From Deinococcales bacterium (GTDB lineage: Bacteria > Deinococcota > Deinococci > Deinococcales > JAAFIG01), in NCBI GenBank assembly GCA_013298595.1, contig JAAFIG010000022.1:1-64000 (forward strand): DNA of 64,000 nt, given 5' to 3'. The position numbers and the translations under genes were made by a program. The notes under the pieces were generated by a model that searched no databases, was not told the origin of the DNA, and worked only from the letters and a program-made list of their open reading frames with translations. Below are positions 48,658 to 58,700 of the stretch, piece by piece (the stretch's first letter is position 1; every line of letters starts with the position of its first letter).

Positions 48658-49410
48658 TTATGTTGCATTGGGGACATTAGGCATGACACCACCGATAATC
48701 ATGCCAAGCACTTGGTCATGGTTGACATCTTTGGTGTTGACTGTACCAACCACTTTGCCGTTCTTCATGACGGTACAACGGTCAGCTAAGTCAAAAACAT
48801 CGTGTAAATCGTGACTAATTAAAAAAATGCCTACACCTTCAGCTTTGAGGGCAGCTATTAATTCAGATACTTTAGCAGTTTCTTCTGGTCCTAAGGCGGC
48901 TGTAGGTTCATCCATAATCAGCACTTTGGCTTTGAAATACACTGCCCTTGCAATTGCCACGGTTTGTCGTTGACCACCGCTCATATTTTGCACAGGTACG
49001 CGTAAACTCGGGATTTTGACTCGTAATCTGTCTAGTACTTTACGAGCTTCGATTTCCATTTCGTCTTCGGATAAAACAATGCCATTGACTTTTTCGCGCC
49101 CAAGAAAAACATTTGCCACAGCATCCAAATTATCTGCTAAAGCCAGTGTTTGATAAATGGTTTCGACACCGTGGCGCTGAGAATCCTGAGGGCTACGAAT
49201 TTCGACTTCTTGTCCAGCAATTTTAATGCTGCCAGAATCGGCTTGGTACGCTCCAGAAAGCACTTTGATCAGTGTGCTTTTGCCAGCACCATTATGCCCA
49301 AGTAAACCCACCACTTCGCCTGGTCGTAGATTCACCGAAACATCATCCAGTGCTTGGTTACCACCGAAACGCAAGGAAATATTGTTCATTTCGATAATTG
49401 GAGTAGTCAT
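48658..49410 (-). CDS. xylG: Half-size sugar ABC transporter ATP-binding protein (xylose type)
   Basis: 250 aa, one ATPase module, whereas classical XylG has two in about 500 aa. Walker [13 protein letters not shown], signature [14 protein letters not shown], Walker [13 protein letters not shown], and [19 protein letters not shown] with the H-loop; the text is typical of Xyl/Rbs-type ATPases. It presumably works as a homodimer. It has no CTCGAG at all in 753 bp, unlike its neighbours. Its ATG overlaps the xylH stop by 1 bp (TAATG). Confidence 0.88.
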   Translation of the reverse strand: MTTPIIEMNNISLRFGGNQALDDVSVNLRPGEVVGLLGHNGAGKSTLIKVLSGAYQADSGSIKIAGQEVEIRSPQDSQRHGVETIYQTLALADNLDAVANVFLGREKVNGIVLSEDEMEIEARKVLDRLRVKIPSLRVPVQNMSGGQRQTVAIARAVYFKAKVLIMDEPTAALGPEETAKVSELIAALKAEGVGIFLISHDLHDVFDLADRCTVMKNGKVVGTVNTKDVNHDQVLGMIIGGVMPNVPNAT

Positions 49411-50648
49411 TAACGACCTCCTTTACGACGATTACTAATCGAATTCCACAGCACAGCCAGCAGCAACACAATGCCTAAATAAATTTTTTGTTGCTCGGTT
49501 CGTACACCCACCAAACCAAGTCCGTTCTCGAGGCTACTCATCAGTAGTGCTCCAAGGGCAGCGCCAAGAATTGTGCCACTACCGCCCGATAGAACTGTCC
49601 CACCAATTACTGCTCCTGCAATAACTGTCAGCTCGAGATCACGTCCTAAGGTTGGTGTGGCGCTGTTTAAACGTGCGGCTTGCACTGCGCCTGCAATAGC
49701 AGTTAAAAACCCCATCAGCATGAAAATGTAAACCATCATGCGTTTAACGTTAATACCAGCGAGGTTTGCCGCTTCTGGGTTACCACCAATAGCAAAAATG
49801 TAACGCCCAAAGCGTGTGGCTCGAGTCATCCAATTTAAGTAACCAAGTACAGCCAGTGCAATTAAGGTTGGTACGGGCATACCACTGGCAACAGCTGGAA
49901 TGTTGTCCACACCTGTTCCAGGGACGTTGTAACTGTTCATGACGATCACAAATGCCAGAATCAGCACTGTGGTCACACCAAGTACTAAAGCTTCTGCCCA
50001 AACGGGTCGAACTGAAAATTCGTTTCGTTGCCGTCTGACCCGTCCAGTGAGGGTTTGCCAAACAACAAAAGCAATAATTGCCAGCCCAATAATCCATGTC
50101 CAAGTGGCACCAATTGAACCGTTAATACCACCACCCAGAATTTGAAAGGTTTCGTCGAGTGGTCCAATGGTAAAACTCGAGACACTAAATGTGCCGTTGC
50201 GAAATACCAGCATTCCTGCCAATGTGACCACAAAGGCGGGTACGCCCCAAAACGCAGATAAGTACCCGTTAAAAGCACCAATCAGTACGCCAACAGCAAT
50301 ACCAATCAGCACTGCTAGAATCCAGTTTAAGCCTGCACCTATTGGTGGTGGGGCTTGTAACAACGCCATAATCATGGCAGTAAAACCCAGCACACTACCA
50401 ACACCAAGGTCTATTTGTCTGGCAACAATCACCAGCACCATACCACCAACCATGATGCCAACCACTGCGGTTTGTGCGGTTAAAGTCCAAAGGTTACGTG
50501 GTGATAAAAAAATGCCACCACTCCAAATTTGAAAACCAATCCAAACGACCACCAAAGCCAACAGCAACGTTAAGAGTTGATTATCTACTCCTAAGGCTGC
50601 CAGTAACGAGCGTCGCTCGGGTGGGCGATTTTTTTCTGCGTTCTGCAT
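49410..50648 (-). CDS. xylH: Sugar ABC transporter permease (xylose type)
   Basis: 412 aa. Ten or so hydrophobic segments of the BPD_transp_2 family: [20 protein letters not shown] at the start, [20 protein letters not shown] with the cytosolic loop, and [20 protein letters not shown]. It forms the sugar channel with XylG and XylF. It follows xylF after an 88-bp spacer containing a strong hairpin. Carries about five CTCGAG sites. Confidence 0.9.
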   Translation of the reverse strand: MQNAEKNRPPERRSLLAALGVDNQLLTLLLALVVVWIGFQIWSGGIFLSPRNLWTLTAQTAVVGIMVGGMVLVIVARQIDLGVGSVLGFTAMIMALLQAPPPIGAGLNWILAVLIGIAVGVLIGAFNGYLSAFWGVPAFVVTLAGMLVFRNGTFSVSSFTIGPLDETFQILGGGINGSIGATWTWIIGLAIIAFVVWQTLTGRVRRQRNEFSVRPVWAEALVLGVTTVLILAFVIVMNSYNVPGTGVDNIPAVASGMPVPTLIALAVLGYLNWMTRATRFGRYIFAIGGNPEAANLAGINVKRMMVYIFMLMGFLTAIAGAVQAARLNSATPTLGRDLELTVIAGAVIGGTVLSGGSGTILGAALGALLMSSLENGLGLVGVRTEQQKIYLGIVLLLAVLWNSISNRRKGGR

Positions 50649-50693
50649 AAAAACCTCGAGGGAAACTTGCTATGAGTTGTTTCAATTAAAACA

Positions 50694-50723
50694 GGCGGAT
50701 ACGCTACTCTCAGCGTATCCGCC
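50694..50723 (-). terminator. Intercistronic hairpin between xylF and xylH
   Basis: A 12-bp perfect stem GGCGGATACGCT / AGCGTATCCGCC with a 6-nt loop is followed on the minus strand by TGTTTTAATTG. It probably protects or terminates the xylF transcript so that binding protein exceeds permease. Confidence 0.8.
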
Positions 50724-50736
50724 CGCAGCTTTTAGC

Positions 50737-51795
50737 TTACTTGCAAACTGGTACGAGGACTTTATTAACGCCTTTGCACAAAACGTCTTTTTTGATCCAA
50801 CCAGCGTCAAGAACCAAATTGAGGTTCTTACGGGTAATGCCGACTGGTGCAAGAAGTGTCGAGTTCATAGCGACTTTCTTTGGACCATCTTTAAAGATTT
50901 TGGTGCCTTTGATGGCGCTGAGGGCTGTACCTTTAGCCAGTTGCAATGCAATATCGCCTGCGGCTTTACCTAAAGCGCGTGAATCTTTCCAGACCGAAAC
51001 GGTTTGGGTTCCAAGGGCAACACGGTTAAGTGCGCCAAGGTCGCCATCTTGACCTGAAACAGCAACTTTACCAGCCAATTTAACAGCAGCTAATGCAGCA
51101 ATCGCGCCACCTGCCATACCATCGTTGCTGCTCATGACTGCATCAACTTTGTTGTTGATACGGGTCAGAATTTGTTCCATGTTGCGTTGTGCATTTTCTG
51201 GCTTCCAGCCTTCGGTAGCTTGTTCGCCAACAACTTTGATTTTGCCACTCTTGATGCTTGGCTCGAGGATTTCGCGTTGACCACCGTAAACAAAGCCTGC
51301 ATTGGCATCGCCTGGGTCACCACGAATGAATACGAAATCGCCTTTTGGTTTGACCTTGAGTACTTCTCGAGCCATAATACGTCCAACTTCGACGTTATCG
51401 AATGTCAAGTAGTAAGCGTAGTTATCTTCAACCAAACGGTCGTAAGCAAGGACTGGGATTTTTGCGGCTTTGGCAGCAGCGATAGCTGGTCCGATTGCGT
51501 CTTTGTCTTGGGCAAGCAAAATAATGGCTTTTGCACCTTTGGAAATCAGAGTGTTGACATCGTTAATTTGCTTTTCAGCGCTGGATTGAGCGTCGGTGCT
51601 GGCATATTCTGCGCCAGCAGCTTCGAGAGCGCCTTTAATGGCAGCTTCGTCTGTCTTCCAGCGTTCTTCTTGAAAGTTTGACCAGCTTACGCCAACCACA
51701 ACTTTATCCATTGTTTGAGCTGTTGCGCCGAGGTACACACCACCAAGTAAACCGAGTGACAGTGCGCCGATTGCTCCTAGTTGCCATTTTTTCAT
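50737..51795 (-). CDS. xylF: D-xylose-type ABC transporter substrate-binding protein
   Basis: 352 aa. Signal peptide [20 protein letters not shown], then the XylF-type ligand-binding fold: [66 protein letters not shown]-like [14 protein letters not shown] and [15 protein letters not shown]. It binds xylose or a related pentose extracellularly. An AGGAGG ribosome binding site precedes the ATG. First gene of the xylFHG operon, divergent from the ROK regulator. Confidence 0.9.
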   Translation of the reverse strand: MKKWQLGAIGALSLGLLGGVYLGATAQTMDKVVVGVSWSNFQEERWKTDEAAIKGALEAAGAEYASTDAQSSAEKQINDVNTLISKGAKAIILLAQDKDAIGPAIAAAKAAKIPVLAYDRLVEDNYAYYLTFDNVEVGRIMAREVLKVKPKGDFVFIRGDPGDANAGFVYGGQREILEPSIKSGKIKVVGEQATEGWKPENAQRNMEQILTRINNKVDAVMSSNDGMAGGAIAALAAVKLAGKVAVSGQDGDLGALNRVALGTQTVSVWKDSRALGKAAGDIALQLAKGTALSAIKGTKIFKDGPKKVAMNSTLLAPVGITRKNLNLVLDAGWIKKDVLCKGVNKVLVPVCK

Positions 51796-51959
51796 ACAAC
51801 CTCCTCAGGTTGAAAAACACTTCCTTCGATAACGATAAAGCCGTGACCTCGAAACTCGAGGAAAACACAGAAGCTGTTGCAGGAAGCCCTGAGAGTATAC
51901 CCGATTTAGGGTAGCCTTTGGATTAGTTCCGTTGCAGCTTGGTGTTTTGAATTCATTCG

Positions 51960-51972
51960 TTTGTCGAACAAA
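51960..51972. promoter_or_regulatory. Candidate ROK (XylR) operator
   Basis: TTTGT-CGA-ACAAA is a 13-bp perfect palindrome 165 bp upstream of xylF. TTTGT/ACAAA half-sites resemble those of XylR/NagC-type ROK repressors. The distance from the likely xylF -10 is about 60 bp. Confidence 0.4.
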
Positions 51973-52191
51973 ACAAAGGTAACTCAAGGATTAAAGCCTT
52001 GTCAAGTCAGTTAAAAAATAAAAGCGGTTACAGCATATAACTCGAGTCTAAAAAGCTAAACTTTTATTGGGATATTAGATTTCAAGTTGCAATAAATTAT
52101 TTTCTGTACGAATTTTTCATTTTTTTATAGTATTGGTGGCGTACCCACCCCGCAGTGTACTACCAGAAAATCTGTGACCGCTCTTTAGGGC

Positions 52192-52220
52192 TTGCTCAAA
52201 ACTTCATCATCAGGTATATT
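52192..52220 (+). promoter_or_regulatory. Promoter of the ROK gene
   Basis: TTGCTC (52192-52197), a 17-bp spacer, and TATATT (52215-52220), leaving a leader of about 60 nt with CAGGAG before the ATG. Confidence 0.55.
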
Positions 52221-52286
52221 TAATTCAATCAACGAATCAAATAATCACCGATTCCTCAGTAGCTCGAGGGTGAAAACAGGAGCATC

Positions 52287-53480
52287 ATGCGTGGTATCGC
52301 TGGCGAAAAAACATTACTGAAACGTCTCAACCGCGCAGCCACACTGCGTTTAGTCTGGCAAGAACCAGGAATTTCCCGCAGCGCCCTCGCTGAACGCATA
52401 GGTATTACAAAAAGTACTGTTTCGCAAAGCGTTGCTGAACTCGAAGCCGAAGGTTGGCTCGAGAGTGGTAACAACGACCTCAGCACCGCCCCCGGCAGAC
52501 CTTCCATTCCTTTAAAACTCAACCATCAAAACTTTGCTTTAATAGGTGCAGAAATCCGCGTGAAAGATATCAACGTTGTTGCAGTAGACGCATATGGCAC
52601 AGTCTTAGCCCAAGTGCAACAGCATGGCGATTACCGCAATGTCTCACAGGCTTTGGATCATCTCGAGCAAAGTATTCGCAGTATTCTTGTACACCCTCAT
52701 CTCGAGCAACGCCGAGTGCTTGGCGTTGGTATTGGCGCTCCAGGACCTGTGGATACTGCTCAAGGCTTAGTGCTACACGCTCCAAATTTAGGTTGGAAAC
52801 GAATTGCGCTGCACACCATGATTCTCGAGCGATTACCTGATTTACCAAATTTACATGTGGATAACGATGCTAATTTTGCTGTGTTTGCCGAATACATGTT
52901 TGGACAGTACAAACAAAGCGCCGATTTAATGTACTTGTATATCGAAACAGGTATTGGTGGTGGTTTGATCCTTGGGCATCAATTACACCGAGGCAGACGT
53001 GGTTTTGCAGGTGAAATCGGACATATGACGATTTTACCCAATGGTTCACGTTGCTCTTGTGGCAACCAAGGTTGCGCCGAGACACTGTTCAGCACTTGGG
53101 CATTACTCGAGAGTTACCAAAAAGAAACCAATCAAACCATCAATATCGAAACATTCCTCGAGAAACTACGTGCCCAAGACCCAGTTGTGAAACGCATTGT
53201 GCATAAAGCAGGTATGTACCTTGGTATTTTTCTTGGCAGCTTAGCCAACGTCTTTGATCCAAAACTGATGATTATTGGTGGTTCTTTCGCGCAATTAGGT
53301 AACAACATCCTCGAGCCAGCCGAAAAAGAAATTCATAAACGCCTCTTTGGTGATGAATTCCGTAGTATTGCCCTCGAGACCTGTGTTTTTGGCACCAATG
53401 CCAGTGCTATAGGGGCAGCCGGTTTTGTCTGGCACGACATTTTACAAAATACCGAAGAGTTACCAGCGTTGAAACACTAA
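52287..53480 (+). CDS. ROK-family transcriptional repressor (XylR/NagC type)
   Basis: 397 aa. N-terminal winged helix (about 10-65: ISRSALAERIGITKSTVSQS, VAELEAEGWL), then the sugar-kinase-like ROK domain: GVGIGAPGPVD, VDNDANFAVFAEYMFG, IETGIGGGLILGHQLHRG and the zinc motif CSCGNQGCAETL. Divergent from xylFHG, so the probable job is xylose-responsive repression of that operon and itself. CTCGAG is frequent (about 8). Confidence 0.92.
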   Translation: MRGIAGEKTLLKRLNRAATLRLVWQEPGISRSALAERIGITKSTVSQSVAELEAEGWLESGNNDLSTAPGRPSIPLKLNHQNFALIGAEIRVKDINVVAVDAYGTVLAQVQQHGDYRNVSQALDHLEQSIRSILVHPHLEQRRVLGVGIGAPGPVDTAQGLVLHAPNLGWKRIALHTMILERLPDLPNLHVDNDANFAVFAEYMFGQYKQSADLMYLYIETGIGGGLILGHQLHRGRRGFAGEIGHMTILPNGSRCSCGNQGCAETLFSTWALLESYQKETNQTINIETFLEKLRAQDPVVKRIVHKAGMYLGIFLGSLANVFDPKLMIIGGSFAQLGNNILEPAEKEIHKRLFGDEFRSIALETCVFGTNASAIGAAGFVWHDILQNTEELPALKH

Positions 53481-53628
53481 ACAGCAAGGTCAAAGCTTAG
53501 AAACATTTGATATTTTTGTTGTCCAACCGCTTTGCGTCCCTAGGTTATGCCTCTATATCTTGTATGAAAACCTTGATAAACCCTATTTCTGGTGGATTTG
53601 CTGAATCTGGAGTAGACTAAGCGCAATT

Positions 53629-54480
53629 GTGCGACGTGCCTTAGTGTTCACCGAATTAAACCGCAGTGCATTTTTAGTGCTGAGCAGGCACGGTAATTCA
53701 TTACCCCTCGAGACCTTAACCAATCATATTGGTTTGGAATCTCCATTAGCTGCCGCTTGGCTCGAGCCTCGACTAGATGGTCGTTTTGCTGTGACTGATG
53801 GCATGGTTGGCTTGCGAGCTTGGCAGCGGAGCTTTCCACCTCAGGGGGAAATTATTGTGGCTTTAGACTTAGAAGCCACCAACGGCGACCCTATACGCGA
53901 AGATATTATCGAAATTGGCGCAGTGCGTTTAGATGCCAACGGCATTCAAGAATTTCAATCCTTTGTGCCTTCAAACCGTCCAATCAATCCATTTGTGCAA
54001 CGTATGACAGGTATTAACGCTGCTATGATCGAAGGCGCACCCCCTATTGCTGAGACCTTAACCAAACTCGAGGCTTTTCTTGAAGGAGCAACTTTGGTGG
54101 TGCACAATGCTGGGTTTGATGCTGCATTGTTGTCTCGAGAATTTGGTAAGCTAGGGCGCACGTTGGTCAATCCGATTGTTGATACGGTGAATCTCGCCCA
54201 AGCGGTACTTCCGGGAAGGCGTAAGCGCGGACTCGAGACCTTATCGAGGTTATACGACGAACCACAACAATCTCACCATCGCGCATTGGATGATGCTCGG
54301 GTTACACTAGCAGTCGCAAAACATTTATACTTTTCACTTGCGGGTTCCCGCGAGTTAACTTTGAAAGAACTCCACGATGACCTTACCCAAATTACTCTCT
54401 CCCAAAGTCACCCCAAACCCCCTTCCTCAGCCCAACATGGGCGGCAGCAGCGCCGTCGGAGGTCTCGTCGTGAGCGCTAA
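53629..54480 (+). CDS. DEDDh 3'-5' exonuclease (DnaQ-like)
   Basis: 283 aa, GTG start. About 75 N-terminal residues of unknown type precede the exonuclease domain: IIVALDLEATNGDPIREDII (first Asp/Glu), FVQRMTGINAAMIEGAPPI, VVHNAGFDAALLSREF (second Asp) and QSHHRALDDARVTLAVAKHL (His and last Asp). The C-terminus is highly basic (QHGRQQRRRRSRRER). It could be a proofreading epsilon-like or a repair exonuclease. It overlaps the next gene by about 11 bp, indicating coupling. Confidence 0.88.
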   Translation: MRRALVFTELNRSAFLVLSRHGNSLPLETLTNHIGLESPLAAAWLEPRLDGRFAVTDGMVGLRAWQRSFPPQGEIIVALDLEATNGDPIREDIIEIGAVRLDANGIQEFQSFVPSNRPINPFVQRMTGINAAMIEGAPPIAETLTKLEAFLEGATLVVHNAGFDAALLSREFGKLGRTLVNPIVDTVNLAQAVLPGRRKRGLETLSRLYDEPQQSHHRALDDARVTLAVAKHLYFSLAGSRELTLKELHDDLTQITLSQSHPKPPSSAQHGRQQRRRRSRRER

Positions 54481-55702
54481 ACAAATGCGGTACACCTTAA
54501 CTCGTCTTTGCTTAGATACTGGCAGCATTGCAATTCTCAAATACCTCGAGCCATTTATCCCCACAGAAAGCACGTTAAGTGCTGCTCTTGATGGCGGACG
54601 TGAACTCAATTTAGATATTCGCAATGGGCGTGTCTATGGTTTTACAGATTTCTTTGCTCAACAAAAAGTTTCCGTTAACGATGCCCTGATGATTACACCA
54701 CTCGAGTCAAATCGTTGGCAACTCGAAATTGCCCAAAAAGCTCGGGCTATCCCAGCGGCAACTCTACCTGTTGTAGCGGCGGCAGCAATGGAAAGTATCA
54801 TCGAAGATGAAAGCACCCATATCCGCGTGGTTCGCAAGCAGCCCGCTACAGTATCGCCATACCCCAATGGTATTTTGTACCCTGGAAGCGAAAAAACCGA
54901 AAATAAAATCGAAGCGCCCACGCAAATCAGCAAACCTGAACCAGCTCCACAGCCAACAGCATTAAGTAAAATCAGCAGTCCAAAAACCATTTCACCACTC
55001 GAGCCTTTGCTGCGTTCATTTAGTAACCTTGGCTATTTGGTTTCGCCACTCGAAACGGGTTTGCAACTCGAGGTGCGTTTACCGCGTGGCACTCATAAAA
55101 TAGCTGTGGCACTAGAAGGTTTTAGCGATATCAGCGCAGTGCTTAAAGCAGGGCGTTTACAGGGTGCCAAGTACTTAGCTGTAGCAGCCAGCGCCGACCG
55201 AATGAATTTTGTGGACACCGCCACTGCCTTTGGTAACATTGCCCGTGTCGAACTTGAAGCTTTATCCACCCTCGAGAAACTACAAGAACACTTTGCATTA
55301 ACGCCACTGGAATTAGAAGGCTACTGGAACGCTGGTGGGATTCGTCAAGAATCGCTCGAGAGTATTCAACACAGCATCAATCAACGCCTCGAGACCCGTG
55401 GTGAATTTAGTTTTGTGATGTTGGCATTGCGTCACTTTAGTGCCCCTTGTCTAATTACCCCAGAAGATATTGTGGCAAAACTCCCAGGCAGTGGCATTGG
55501 TACCAGCAATGTTTTACAAGTACTCGAGACATTATCCAAAGCCCCTTTTATGATGGTTACCCCACTTGGCATGGGTGAGTACCACTTAAAAATGAATTTG
55601 GAACGCGGACTCGAGGAACTGAGTTCTTATGTTTCAAGTGTCAAAATGCGAATTGGTGCAACTGCACCTGTTAAAGCTGACAATACCCTGATACGTGCAT
55701 AG
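54470..55702 (+). CDS. Hypothetical protein coupled to the DEDDh exonuclease
   Basis: 410 aa from the GTG at 54470, which has GGAGG 7 nt upstream and lies in the 3' end of the exonuclease gene. Family not recognised. An N-terminal region (about 1-85: LDGGRELNLDIRNGRVYGFT and DALMITPLESNRWQLEI) looks like a beta-barrel nucleic-acid-binding type; a Pro/Ser-rich linker (about 110-180) follows; then an alpha/beta part (GAKYLAVAASADRMNFVDTA) and a C-terminal winged-helix-like segment (ITPEDIVAKLPGSGIGTSNV). Coupling suggests a role in DNA metabolism. An earlier ATG (54377) is also possible. Confidence 0.65.
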   Translation: MSAKQMRYTLTRLCLDTGSIAILKYLEPFIPTESTLSAALDGGRELNLDIRNGRVYGFTDFFAQQKVSVNDALMITPLESNRWQLEIAQKARAIPAATLPVVAAAAMESIIEDESTHIRVVRKQPATVSPYPNGILYPGSEKTENKIEAPTQISKPEPAPQPTALSKISSPKTISPLEPLLRSFSNLGYLVSPLETGLQLEVRLPRGTHKIAVALEGFSDISAVLKAGRLQGAKYLAVAASADRMNFVDTATAFGNIARVELEALSTLEKLQEHFALTPLELEGYWNAGGIRQESLESIQHSINQRLETRGEFSFVMLALRHFSAPCLITPEDIVAKLPGSGIGTSNVLQVLETLSKAPFMMVTPLGMGEYHLKMNLERGLEELSSYVSSVKMRIGATAPVKADNTLIRA

Positions 55703-55729
55703 TAAGAGATTCCAAGTTTAGCGGGTTTT

Positions 55730-58700
55730 TTATGACCGATCCGAAGAACGGCGCTTAGGTGGTGGCGGTAACTCGAGTTCTTCGCCAAGTAAATAGGGTT
55801 TACCCGCTGCTTTAGCGTTATACATACGATTATCGGCAAGAGATTGCAACTGATCTAAGTTGCTGGCTTCGTTTGGGTATGAAGCCAAACCAATATTTAA
55901 CAAAATTTTGATATCACCATCAAATTCCATTTGTTCAATAGCACCCACAATGTACATCAGCAACTCAAGGGCTGCTTGTTCGGGCGGGATAATCAAAGCA
56001 AATTCATCACCACCTGTTCGGTAAGCTTTATGACTGGCACGACCAAGTTGATTGGGTCCACTGGCAAGCACTTTTGCCACTCGAGCCAGAACAACATCGC
56101 CAGCCGCATGTCCGAATTGATCGTTGACTAACTTAAAACCTGTTAAATCTATGGCTGCTAAACCAAAGTTTTGATATTGCTCAAGGCTGCGTTGCAAATC
56201 TTCATCAAAAGCTCGACGGTTACGTAAATTGGTTAGTGGGTCAAACCGCGCAGCTCGTTCGGCTTGGAATCGTAAGAATTCCATCTCGCTGGCTTTACGC
56301 TCGAGTTGTTCGTGTAGTAAAACATTTTCTAAAGCTGTGCTGATTGGATTACTCAGGCTGACAATCATGGCTAAATCTGATTTGGTTAATGGTTGCTCGA
56401 GTGTAGATTCAATATTTAATGTACCTAAAACCCCAACTGAACCTTTTAACGGCACAGCAATCAACGAAACCAAGTCGGGCGAAGCCACAATAAAATCGGG
56501 ATCTTTTCTGCCATCAGTAATCAGTTCGGGTGTACCTGAACGGGCAACTCGACCAATCACACCATTGGCTAATGGCACTTCAAAATACGGTGTGGGAATA
56601 CCAAGTTGCCCTTGTAAACGCAAGGTTTGCCCCTCAAGTAAATACAAACTACTATGCTGAAAACCAAGGGCATCTTCTAAAACATGAAGCACTGCTCGCA
56701 CTAAGTCTGGTAAGCTCCGCAAACGCGCAACTTCTTGACTGATACGCGTTCGCACCCGTTCATCACGCAAACTAGCCCGTTCTCGGACATATAATCGTGC
56801 ATTCTCGAGGGCGATACTGGCAAGGGCAGCAAAGCGTTCTAAAGTTTCTAAATCGTAAGAATCAAACCGTGCAACAATAGCGGTGTCGGCGAGGGTTAAA
56901 GCACCAATCACATTTTTACCTTGGCGTAAAGGCACACTGGCGACACTGCGCCACGGCGAAACAATATCGGCTGCTCGCAATTCCCAAATCTGATAATCTT
57001 CGATCAGAAGCAGTTCACCAAGTTCTGCCACCTGTCCAGACACACCTGTACCCAAAGCAAAACGCGTTTCAGGAAAGTCTCCGATACCCGCAGCTAAAAC
57101 AATTTCTTGATGCTCGATTAAAAACACACCACCAGCATTAGCACCCAGCAACGCCGAGGCGCGTTCCAAAATACTCGAGAGTAAAGCTTCGGGTTCTAAA
57201 TTCTTACTAACCTCTAAAGACACTTGGTATAACGCCTCGAGTTGCCTGGCTCGAGCTAACGCTTTACCTTCTGCGTGACGAGCATCGTCGAGCAACTGAG
57301 CGCGTTCCAAAGCAATACTGGCACTGGCAGCAAATCGCTCGAGGGTATCTAAATCGCTATCCGCAAAACGGTATGTATTTTGGGTATCGGCAATCACTAA
57401 AGCCCCTGTGATTTCTTTGCCACGCTTTAACGGTACCGATAACACAGATTGCCAAACACTTGCACCACGACGACCCGCTTGAGTCCAATTTTGATAATCA
57501 TCAATTCGTAATGCCTGACCTGTCAAAGCTGTGACACCACTGGCACCATATCCTAAAGGCATAATAGGACTGGCACTAGCCCCAATTGTGGCAGCTAAAT
57601 GCAATTCCTCGAGTTCAGATTGCAACAAATACAACCGCCCAGCATGTGCTCCAAAAAGCATCACTGCTCGCTCGAGAATACTCTCTAAAAGCATATCTAA
57701 TTCGATGTAATGCCCAAGTTCTAAATTAATTTCATGTAAAGCTTCCATCAGTGCAGTGCGTTCCTGAGCACTCTGCTCGGCAACTCGCAAGGAATCAAAC
57801 AACCGCGTGGTCTCGAGAGCAGCACTGGTTGCTGCGGCAAAACGTTCTAAAGCTTCAAGATCATTAGCATCAAACCGATTGGTGGCTCGAGTATCAGCAA
57901 TGGTTAAAGCACCAATCACTTGATCTCCACGCCATAACGGTGCGCTCATAGCAGCTTGCCATGAGACAATTTCGTTATCACGAATATCTTGCCCATCCCA
58001 GTTTTTGTAATCCTGCACCACTCGAGCTTGTTGTTGCACAATCACTTTGCCCGATAAACCTTCACCTAAAGTACCAGAAACACTCGGACTTTCCCCATGC
58101 ACTGCAACCCGTTCAAACAAATTGCCACTGACCAGATAGACCGCGCCAGCATCGGCAGAAAACAAGGCTGTGACTCGATCAACCACTTGTTGCAACATTG
58201 CACTTGGTTCAAACTGCCCAGCCAATGCCAAACTGGTCTGGTACAACGCCTCGAGCAAACGTGTCTGACGCTGATTATGCAAACTGGTCTGCTCGGCTTT
58301 TTCCAGTAAGGCAGCATTCTCGAGGGTCACATTGGCAACTGCTGCAAAACGCTCGAGACCCACTAAATCTTCGGGTTGAAAACACATTGGATTTGTGGTG
58401 TGTGCCAATGTTAAAGCACCAATCACTTTGCCGTCCAAATGCAATGGCACAGATAAGGCAGCTTGCCAAAGTGGTGAAATTTCGTTAGCGGGTTTTCCAT
58501 CCCACGCTTGATACTGATTCATTAATAACGGTAAACCCGCAGCAATAACCCGCCCCGATAAACCATGATCTAAAGTAATGATTTGTTGAACATTGGGGTC
58601 AGTCAAATCGGTCGAAGCTCGAATTGTTCCATCAGCTTGCAACATATACACCGAACCAGCATTGGCTCCAAGTAAATTCGCTGCTCGTTCCAACAAAGAA

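Larger units (their letters stand above)
51796..52286. other. 491-bp divergent regulatory region between xylF and the ROK gene
   Basis: No gene seen. It contains a ribosome binding site for xylF, a -10-like TATACT for the minus strand (51894-51899), inverted repeats CAAGG / CCTTG near 51986-52002, a ROK-type operator candidate at 51960-51972, and the promoter of the ROK gene at 52192-52220. The centre (52070-52140) is AT-rich. Confidence 0.6.
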
